Source: a virus
Strand: one strand, 5' to 3'
Length of the DNA stretch: 64,000 nucleotides
Virus record (IMG/VR): IMGVR_UViG_3300036790_000811
Location: 1 to 64,000 of that record
Shown here: positions 58,322 through 64,000 of the stretch, piece after piece
Position numbering within the stretch: position 1 is the stretch's first letter
How the letters are laid out: every line of letters begins with the position of its first letter
The notes under the pieces: generated by a model
The model's database searches: none
Told to the model about the DNA's origin: nothing
The model's input: only the letters and a program-made list of their open reading frames with translations
Position numbers and translations under genes: made by a program

Positions 58322-58880
58322 AGTTACCATGTCGTCGCTTTTGCATCCTTATCCTATGGCATTCGCGACATGTACGTCCTTTTTTCTCTCCGACTCGAAT
58401 ATAAGTATTTTCCTCGGTAAATTCATGATCTTTCAGGCAGTGAGTTTTTTGACTATTCTTCGCGGAGACGCTGTAGCTGCGAAGAGTGTTTACTCTCGAT
58501 GTAACCGCTTCCAAGTGATTCGGATTGACACAGAGGCGCACTCGACACAAATGATCAATCTGTAGTTGATTGTGAATCGGACCGTAGGCTATAAGAAAAC
58601 TGAGCCTATGAGCACCGCGTGTTACGTTACGACTTATAGAAAATACTCCGTATCCATCTTTTCCCACAGTTCCATTCCATATCCAGCAAGGCCCTAGGTC
58701 GGGACGATATTCTGGAACTGGACCTTCTTTATTCACTTTAGAGAAAAATCGATCTATCTTTGATCGTGCATAAAAGTTAACGCTTGAATCTCCATACTTT
58801 ACCCATCGCTGGTAATGCTTAGAACAGTAACCATAACCGTGGATCGGTGCAGTACATCCGCCATCATCGCCAAGGCACAT
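58302..58880 (-). CDS. antisense HNH homing endonuclease (192 aa)
   Basis: N-terminal knuckle (CTAPIHGYGYCSKHYQ), then an HNH core of the AP2-type (CWIWNGTVGKDGYGVFSI; IDHLCRVRLCVNPNHLEAVT) and a C-terminal CREC. -10 TATACT ends seven bases before ATG 58880; no ribosome site. AT-rich compared with all neighbours. Overlaps the 3' end of the fibre gene by 20 bases and lies before the adhesin gene. Confidence 0.85.
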   Translation of the reverse strand: MCLGDDGGCTAPIHGYGYCSKHYQRWVKYGDSSVNFYARSKIDRFFSKVNKEGPVPEYRPDLGPCWIWNGTVGKDGYGVFSISRNVTRGAHRLSFLIAYGPIHNQLQIDHLCRVRLCVNPNHLEAVTSRVNTLRSYSVSAKNSQKTHCLKDHEFTEENTYIRVGEKKGRTCRECHRIRMQKRRHGNSTNSNR

Positions 58881-58909
58881 GGCGAGAAGTATAGAGCAGG
58901 AGGTGCGCC

Positions 58910-61234
58910 TTGAGCTTGTCGCCTGACGATCCGTATGCTGCCGCCACCAGCGCGGTGCCTACGAGTACCACCAACCAGATCCCCGGCAACATGGTGGGCA
59001 ACAACTCCAACACCATTAACACCGCCGAGATCAACCTGGGCACGGGCGGCAACGGGGCCATCTACGGCTACACCGGAAGTCCCTCCACGGCGAACCTCTA
59101 TTTCTCGCTGGCTCCCGCCGCCGGAACTGACACCTACGGCAACACCTACCCGGCCGGCATCAACGTGCTGGCGGGATCGATCGCGGGCGCCTCCATGACC
59201 GGGGTTTCCCTTGACTCCACCTCGGTCCTGAACTCCAGCTCCGTGCTCACCCCGAGTGTCGTCTCGCCGTCGATTTCCGGGGGTACCGCCGCTTCCCTCG
59301 TCCATACGATGACCAACAGCTCGGGTGCGGTCCTGGGATATACCTCAGGATCAACCTCCCAGACCTGGTCCACGGCCGGAACCTACTCCTTCACCGTTCC
59401 CACGTCCGTCTCCACCATGCGGGTACAGGGCTGGGGAGCGGCAGCCGGCGGCGGGGGGGGCGGTGCCACCAATGAAGGCGGGGAGTCCGGAGGCGGCGGC
59501 GAGTATGCCGAGGAGCCGTCCCTGTCGGTGAATCCCGGGGACGTCTACACGATCTTCATCGGGGGCGGAGGCCAGGGCGGTTTCAACTTCCAGGGCGGCG
59601 GCCAGGGGGGTACCACGATCGTCACCCCCCCCAGCACCAGCATCAACCCTCCCGTGGTAGCCAACGGCGCCGGGGCGACCGCGAACTACCAGGGCGGCAA
59701 CGGGGGAACCGGCTCCTTCAACACCATCCACTACGACGGCGGCGACGGCGCGGACGCGGCCCACGGCGGCGGCGGGGCCGGCGGCGGCAGCTCGGCCGGG
59801 CCGTCCGGCGAGGGCAATCAGGGCTCGGAATGCGCCGGGGGCAATGGCGGAACGGGCGCAGCCCCCCCGTCCGGCGGCGGGGCAGGCGGGGCAGGCGGCA
59901 ACACCGGCCTGTCCGGCGTCTCCGGTTCCTCCCCGGGCGGGGGAGGCGGCGGCGCGGGCTATATCGTCACCGGCACGACGACCGGCAGCTACAGTTACGC
60001 TCCCTCGGGCACCTACTCCTACTGGGGCAACAACGGGGCCTTCCGCTGCACGACCCCGCTTTACCAGGGACTCCAGCCCAATAACACGCACGGTCAGTAC
60101 CAGTTCTCCTACGTCCTGTTCCCGTATGCCGCCATGCAGTCCGAGCTGGCGGGCAAGGTCATCACCCGGGTAGCGCTGGAACTCAACGCCCTGCACTCCA
60201 CCAACGGCTCGACTGTCCTGATCCAGCTTCAGCTCTCCAGCCAGGCGAGCTTCAGCTCGTTTGCCTCCCCCACCAGCGGGGGCACCATCCGGAACTGGGA
60301 TGACGTCTGGATTTCCCTGGGGAAGATCACCCATGTCTTCTCCAGCACCGCCACGATCGGGGCGCTGATCCAGGACGGCGGCTTCAAGTCGCTGCTGATC
60401 GGCCCCGGGTCCAACTGGGGCGCTACCCAGACATGGGGGTACTTCGAGACCCCCACGCTGGTGGTCAGCTACGGCAACAGTGCCACCCAGGCAGGCAACG
60501 GCGGGGACGGTCAGGTCACTATTACCTACGGCACCGGGACTCCCTCCTACACCCTCGGCATCAGCTCCGTTTCCTCCACCGATCCCTACGGCAATCCCGT
60601 CCAGGCCGGAGTCACCAGCGGTCAGGTCACCGTCATCGGCTCCAGCACCACTCCCACCTCGGTAGCCGATTCCAGCGTGGTCAGCGCGAACGAGGGCGGC
60701 AATCTCGCCGTCACGAACTCCTCGGGCTTCTCGGGGTATGTCCCGCTTACCCTGACCGATACCGCGACCTATACGGGAACCGGCACGACACCTGCCATGG
60801 TTACCGCCGGATGGGTTATTCCCGCCGGGGACGCGAGCGAGGGCAGTGTCTATGAGGTGGAGGTCCCGTTTGCCGGCACCTATCTCAATACCATTACCAC
60901 CCAGGTCTGGCTGAATGGCGCGAATGTCGCAGGCGATAATGCCGTCGGCCTTCTGTCAACGACGCAGCTTACGACGGGGTGGGTGAAAGGCTGGGTCATG
61001 GTCACCGGCACCGGGGCGACGGGCAGCTGTACCGCCATGATCGAGGGCAGCGTCGGCCTTGACGGCGCAAGGACCGGCACCAATGCCGCCCCCCTCACCG
61101 GGGTCGGACCGAATAAGGCATTCAATACCACCATTCCTAATACCGTCGGGATTGCCATCGCCAACGGTGCCGGCGGAGGCAATACCTCTTCAACGACAGG
61201 ATACGGAAGCATCTTCACCCGCAAGGGACCCTAG
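58910..61234 (+). CDS. glycine-rich tail adhesin-like protein (774 aa)
   Basis: TTG 58910 behind AGGAGGTGCGCC. N-terminus (MSLSPDDPYAAATSAVPTST) is fibre-like. Residues about 180-360 form a glycine-rich block (runs such as GGGGGG, GGAGGGSS) of the polyglycine-II-sandwich type known from phage tail-tip adhesins, preceded by YSFTVPTSVSTMRVQGWG, a typical Gly-rich entry motif. The C-terminal part is a beta fibre with GSVYEVEVPFAGTYLNTITT. Likely host receptor-binding protein. Confidence 0.7.
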   Translation: MSLSPDDPYAAATSAVPTSTTNQIPGNMVGNNSNTINTAEINLGTGGNGAIYGYTGSPSTANLYFSLAPAAGTDTYGNTYPAGINVLAGSIAGASMTGVSLDSTSVLNSSSVLTPSVVSPSISGGTAASLVHTMTNSSGAVLGYTSGSTSQTWSTAGTYSFTVPTSVSTMRVQGWGAAAGGGGGGATNEGGESGGGGEYAEEPSLSVNPGDVYTIFIGGGGQGGFNFQGGGQGGTTIVTPPSTSINPPVVANGAGATANYQGGNGGTGSFNTIHYDGGDGADAAHGGGGAGGGSSAGPSGEGNQGSECAGGNGGTGAAPPSGGGAGGAGGNTGLSGVSGSSPGGGGGGAGYIVTGTTTGSYSYAPSGTYSYWGNNGAFRCTTPLYQGLQPNNTHGQYQFSYVLFPYAAMQSELAGKVITRVALELNALHSTNGSTVLIQLQLSSQASFSSFASPTSGGTIRNWDDVWISLGKITHVFSSTATIGALIQDGGFKSLLIGPGSNWGATQTWGYFETPTLVVSYGNSATQAGNGGDGQVTITYGTGTPSYTLGISSVSSTDPYGNPVQAGVTSGQVTVIGSSTTPTSVADSSVVSANEGGNLAVTNSSGFSGYVPLTLTDTATYTGTGTTPAMVTAGWVIPAGDASEGSVYEVEVPFAGTYLNTITTQVWLNGANVAGDNAVGLLSTTQLTTGWVKGWVMVTGTGATGSCTAMIEGSVGLDGARTGTNAAPLTGVGPNKAFNTTIPNTVGIAIANGAGGGNTSSTTGYGSIFTRKGP

Positions 61235-61248
61235 CAAAGGAGAATATA

Positions 61249-61695
61249 ATGTCCAATCACTTCCCTGAGACTCCATCGTCTTTCAGTCTTTCCTCTATCA
61301 CCTATTACGCCGCTATCGGCGGTCACCTGACGACCTCTCCCCTTAACGGGCAAGGCGGCGCTATAGTGCCAGTTTCCGGCTCTCCTCTTTATTTTGACGA
61401 GGAGTATGCCAGTTCCTATGTCTTCGAAAATCAGCTCCAGGATCCCGGCCCCAATCCAAGTCTCATTATCCAGTTTCCCACTCCAGGTGAAACTGGATCT
61501 TTCGATCAGGATGCCGTGGAAAGTGCTTTCACGGATGCCATTACGGCCTACTGTCAGGCCATTTCAGATCTCGGAGCCGGAACTTTGTCACAAATACAGG
61601 AAACAGTGGGCACGCAACGAATCTGGACTTGGACGGACAGCACGAGCACGTTCACCCTCACGTATTCCAACAGCCTTACTTATCCGCCAGCGTAA
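61249..61695 (+). CDS. hypothetical tail-associated protein (148 aa)
   Basis: ATG 61249 after AAAGGAGAATATA. MSNHFPETPSSFSLSSITYY; acidic beta and helical protein (SFDQDAVESAFTDAITAYCQ). Position after the adhesin suggests a fibre accessory or chaperone. Confidence 0.55.
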   Translation: MSNHFPETPSSFSLSSITYYAAIGGHLTTSPLNGQGGAIVPVSGSPLYFDEEYASSYVFENQLQDPGPNPSLIIQFPTPGETGSFDQDAVESAFTDAITAYCQAISDLGAGTLSQIQETVGTQRIWTWTDSTSTFTLTYSNSLTYPPA

Positions 61696-61709
61696 GAGGA
61701 GAAAAGGAA

Positions 61710-62033
61710 ATGACTGTAGGGGCACAGGCAACCAGCGGCACTATTGACAACACGCTTACCACCCTGTCTCTCAGCCTCCGGGACCTGATGGATCAGATCA
61801 ACAACCTGTGGACGTTTGTCGGGAACGGCGCCGAGGGTACTCCCGCAACCGTTCTGGCGAGTGTCGGCTATGACGGCACCAACACCGATGCCCCGGGGGA
61901 TCAGAGCGACGCTTCCTATGCGGCGTATCTCATCACCATGATGAACACCCTGGCCCAGATCTACTACGGCCAGACGGCTCCTACCGTCTATAACTACGAG
62001 GGTGCACTCGCCCCCCTCTGGGCCGGAAGATGA
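61710..62033 (+). CDS. small helical tail-associated protein (107 aa)
   Basis: ATG 61710 after GAAAAGGAA. Amphipathic helix (LTTLSLSLRDLMDQINNLWT) then DGTNTDAPGDQSD. Possibly tail accessory or lysis-linked; no family recognised. Confidence 0.55.
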   Translation: MTVGAQATSGTIDNTLTTLSLSLRDLMDQINNLWTFVGNGAEGTPATVLASVGYDGTNTDAPGDQSDASYAAYLITMMNTLAQIYYGQTAPTVYNYEGALAPLWAGR

Positions 62034-62112
62034 GTTACGGAGTTATTTTCTCCGGAAACTATTAACACCTACAATTAAATAACGGTTCTACAGTCACTCC
62101 GGAGGGTCACCC
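62034..62112 (+). other. gap before lysis/membrane genes
   Basis: AT-rich stretch (TTAAATAA at 62078-62085) without a gene. No strong promoter motif or hairpin seen apart from a short CTCCGG repeat near 62058 and 62098. Confidence 0.4.
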
Positions 62113-62160
62113 ATGCACCAGCACGACATCACGACGGCTGTCCTCCGGAGCCGGGCGTGA
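62113..62160 (+). CDS. possible 15-residue leader peptide
   Basis: ATG 62113 (MHQHDITTAVLRSRA) behind GGAGGGTCACCC; its TGA overlaps the GTG of the next gene (GTGA), suggesting translational coupling. The strong ribosome site here and its absence for the next gene support it. Confidence 0.45.
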   Translation: MHQHDITTAVLRSRA

Positions 62161-62735
62161 TATGGATCTCGGTCGCTTCCACCATTGCCGCCCTCGTCGC
62201 GGCCACGGTCGCTTACCTCGGGTTCCGCGAGAACCGGGGAGACCGGCAGGCGGAACGCCTGAAAGGCGCCATTGAGACCGCCCTCCAGCCGCTGGTGCAC
62301 CGCATTACTTCTGTCGAGCAGCAGAACACTGACGCGGCCCAGCGCCTCCAGGATGTGGTTGAGATCATTATCGGCAAGGCGCTCCAGCCGATTCAGCAGC
62401 AAGTCGTCGTCCTTGAGACCAAAATTGACGTGTTCTGGAAGCAAGTCGCCATGGACGCTGCCAAGATCCTCCACCAGCCCGATCCCCGGCGCTCGGAAAT
62501 CGACCGGCTCCTGGAGCTGTTCATGGAAGACGCCCTTGACGCTGACGAAGAACTCCAGTTGCGGAAATTCCTCCTCAAGATCCGGAATTATGAGGAAGGA
62601 GCGAATATCGGGTTCCCGGTCCAGCCGGGAGAGCAGACGGCAGCCGCCATTCTCCTGCGTACCATGAATCACGCCATTACCCCCCGGCATAGCACCGCCG
62701 CGCACTTCCAGGGAGATCCCGATGCCGGAAATTGA
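62157..62735 (+). CDS. membrane-anchored coiled-coil protein (192 aa)
   Basis: GTG 62157 overlaps the leader peptide stop. N-terminal transmembrane segment (MIWISVASTIAALVAATVAY), then long helical coiled coil (residues 50-140) and a hydrophilic end. One-pass anchor with cytoplasmic or external rod; may be a holin partner or spanin-like protein. Coupled to the next membrane protein by a 14-base overlap. Confidence 0.6.
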   Translation: MIWISVASTIAALVAATVAYLGFRENRGDRQAERLKGAIETALQPLVHRITSVEQQNTDAAQRLQDVVEIIIGKALQPIQQQVVVLETKIDVFWKQVAMDAAKILHQPDPRRSEIDRLLELFMEDALDADEELQLRKFLLKIRNYEEGANIGFPVQPGEQTAAAILLRTMNHAITPRHSTAAHFQGDPDAGN

Positions 62736-63207
62736 TGAATCCGCGATGATCCGTGCCGCCGAGCGGCAGGTGGACAGGCTTACCCGCGCGGTGACATGGT
62801 TCAAGTACTGCCTGATCCTGGTCGGGGTAGTCTGCGCCGGGCTTGCCGTTCTCGCGGTGCTGTTCGGCATCCAGTCGAGCCAGACGCGGGCCCTGTCCAA
62901 GAAAATCCAGCAGGGATCGATTACCTCCTGCCAGGGCGGCAATGCCACCCGGGCGGCCGACACGCAGATCTGGGACAAGTTCGTCGCCCTGCTGCTCGGC
63001 ACCAGCTCCAACGCCTCCAAGGACCAGTGGAACGGCTTCCTGTCCTATGTGGCGGTGAACGATCCCGCCCAGGCTCCCGCATGGGATGAGTTCATGAAGC
63101 TGTACCTGACGGTTTCTCCCGCCACTCAGGCCGAGGCGAAGCAGTTCGAGAAGTACGTCGCCCAGATCGACGGCAGCCGCGACTGCATGAAGCTTTACGG
63201 AAAGTGA
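62722..63207 (+). CDS. single-pass membrane protein (161 aa)
   Basis: ATG 62722; transmembrane segment (about residues 26-50, YCLILVGVVCAGLAVLAVLF) after a basic N-terminus, then a helical external domain with Cys (SCQGGN, SRDC). Possible holin or holin-associated protein by position in a run of membrane genes. Confidence 0.6.
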   Translation: MPEIDESAMIRAAERQVDRLTRAVTWFKYCLILVGVVCAGLAVLAVLFGIQSSQTRALSKKIQQGSITSCQGGNATRAADTQIWDKFVALLLGTSSNASKDQWNGFLSYVAVNDPAQAPAWDEFMKLYLTVSPATQAEAKQFEKYVAQIDGSRDCMKLYGK

Positions 63208-63211
63208 GTGT

Positions 63212-63640
63212 GTGGCTGACGTCCCCGCCCACGACCAGAAGGTAACGCACTCTTACTGGATCAGGTTCCCGGAACATCCCGCAAGAGACGGTGACCCGAA
63301 TTACAAAGATTTCGAGACGTACCGCAAGCGCACCAGAGATACGGCAAAGTGCGCTATCGGGAAACACCGGGATGATTTCTCCGACTGTCAGGGGCGCCTT
63401 GAACTCCATCACTCGCATATTGAGTTCTCCCTCCAGAACGGCGTCAATCTCGCCTGGCTGGAGAAGGACTATCCTGGCGTTTCCGACCCGGATACAGTCG
63501 GCGCGTGGATAGAAAGTGCCGAGAACCTTGAATGGCTCTGCGAGCGGCATCACAGAGGTGATCTCGGAGTTCATCTTCTGTCAGCTTCGGATTATGAGGC
63601 TGCGAGATTCGTCAAGGGACTATCCAGGGAGAAGTCATGA
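63212..63640 (+). CDS. HNH-type nuclease-like protein (142 aa)
   Basis: GTG 63212 with an AAAG-type site. LELHHSHIEFSLQNGVNLAW and NLEWLCERHHRG are HNH-like metal-binding segments. Unlike the other HNH genes it is in the sense direction, coupled to the next gene by ATGA, and has no -10/ATG arrangement, so it may be a resident phage nuclease. Confidence 0.65.
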   Translation: MADVPAHDQKVTHSYWIRFPEHPARDGDPNYKDFETYRKRTRDTAKCAIGKHRDDFSDCQGRLELHHSHIEFSLQNGVNLAWLEKDYPGVSDPDTVGAWIESAENLEWLCERHHRGDLGVHLLSASDYEAARFVKGLSREKS

Positions 63641-63795
63641 TCCGTCTTATCGCCATCGTCGCGTTCGCGCTGGGAATCGTCTTCTACGCCTGGAGTCTCG
63701 GACATGGAGCTTTCCAGTGGCCCCTCTTCGCCCTCATCGGGTTCCTCTGCCTCGCCATCGACGGGCCGTGGAACTGGAAGTGGCCGCATTCGTAA
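63637..63795 (+). CDS. 52-residue two-helix membrane protein
   Basis: ATG 63637 overlaps the stop of the HNH-like gene. Hydrophobic throughout: MIRLIAIVAFALGIVFYAWS, then a second segment (ALIGFLCLAIDGPW). Size and topology suit a small holin or anti-holin. Confidence 0.6.
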   Translation: MIRLIAIVAFALGIVFYAWSLGHGAFQWPLFALIGFLCLAIDGPWNWKWPHS

Positions 63796-64000
63796 GTTTC
63801 TCCGGTCCACCATCGGCACTGCCATCTTTGGTTTTTCGGATGGTTTGGTATCAATTGTCGGCGTCATCATCCTTCTCGCCAGCCAGGCTCCGCATCTGGT
63901 GTTCCCGGCGGCGGCCATGGGAGCGGTATCGGCTGCCTATTCCATGGCATCCGGGGATGCGATGGGGCAAACGCAGACGCACTGGGCGGCGGTTCCCGTC
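63788..64000 (+). CDS. VIT1/CCC1-like membrane protein, cut by window edge, start codon unusual
   Basis: The frame has no NTG upstream; ATT 63788 (RKFLRSTIGTAIFGFSDGLV) overlaps the previous stop and is the best start. The opening FGFSDGLVSIVGVI and the later MASGDAMGQ segment resemble the vacuolar iron transporter (VIT1/CCC1) family. The open frame runs to the end of the window. Membrane transport is the family role; a phage use is unknown. Truncated, so judgement is limited. Confidence 0.5.
   Translation, partial: MRKFLRSTIGTAIFGFSDGLVSIVGVIILLASQAPHLVFPAAAMGAVSAAYSMASGDAMGQTQTHWAAVPV

Noticed and set aside
1-64000. CRISPR array, tRNA genes, integrase or insertion sequence
   Set aside because: No regularly spaced direct repeats, tRNA-like folds, recombinase motifs or terminal inverted repeats with transposase were found by eye.

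Overview
The window reads as a large part of the genome of a long-tailed (siphovirus-type) phage of a GC-rich Actinobacterium. Support for this: the HK97-type gene order terminase, portal, protease, capsid, tail chaperones, tape measure and tail fibres; many GTG starts and ATGA/GTGA overlaps; GAAAGGA-type ribosome sites; a LysM-plus-Rpf-like wall enzyme; and two sites matching the chromosomal parS sequence of Streptomyces and Bacillus. The host genus cannot be fixed from sequence alone; Streptomyces or a relative fits. No integrase, DNA polymerase, tRNA or CRISPR array was seen. Both ends cut through genes.

Left arm (1-10,590) is transcribed leftward. It holds an ATPase cut by the left edge and about 25 very small genes in tightly overlapping operons. 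Many of the products carry paired cysteines. Also here are two helix-turn-helix proteins, a membrane protein, and a ParB/sulfiredoxin-fold-like protein. An approximately 650-base non-coding stretch (7,071-7,720) carries two parS sites and several inverted repeats. TTGACA-type promoters and strong hairpins mark transcription units.

Right arm (10,681-64,000) is transcribed rightward. A SLOG-fold protein, small zinc proteins and a LysM/Rpf-like enzyme lead into the terminase large subunit (14,241-15,920). A leucine-rich-repeat protein (16,458-18,293) follows. Next is a 1,715-residue fusion of portal, MuF-type head protein, Nudix hydrolase and ParB-like domain, interrupted by an intein. Protease/scaffold and major capsid protein come next. 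A sugar/glycosyltransferase island (32,101-36,361) lies inside the head region: an SDR enzyme, an RfbH/ColD-like 3-dehydrase with His replacing the PLP lysine, and two glycosyltransferase-like proteins. Head-tail connectors, major tail protein, the frameshifted tail assembly chaperones, another glycosyltransferase, a 1,870-residue tape measure with a wall-hydrolase domain, baseplate and fibre proteins, and small membrane proteins complete the arm.

The most unusual feature is the load of homing endonucleases: seven free-standing genes (two sense, five antisense in gaps between structural genes) plus the intein. Each free-standing one has a -10-like hexamer 6-8 bases before its ATG, and six of seven lack a Shine-Dalgarno site, so they look like leaderless, self-promoted genes. 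Two structural genes are broken by the same 5-base TTTAA insertion. The tape measure gene appears to start at ATT behind a perfect ribosome site.
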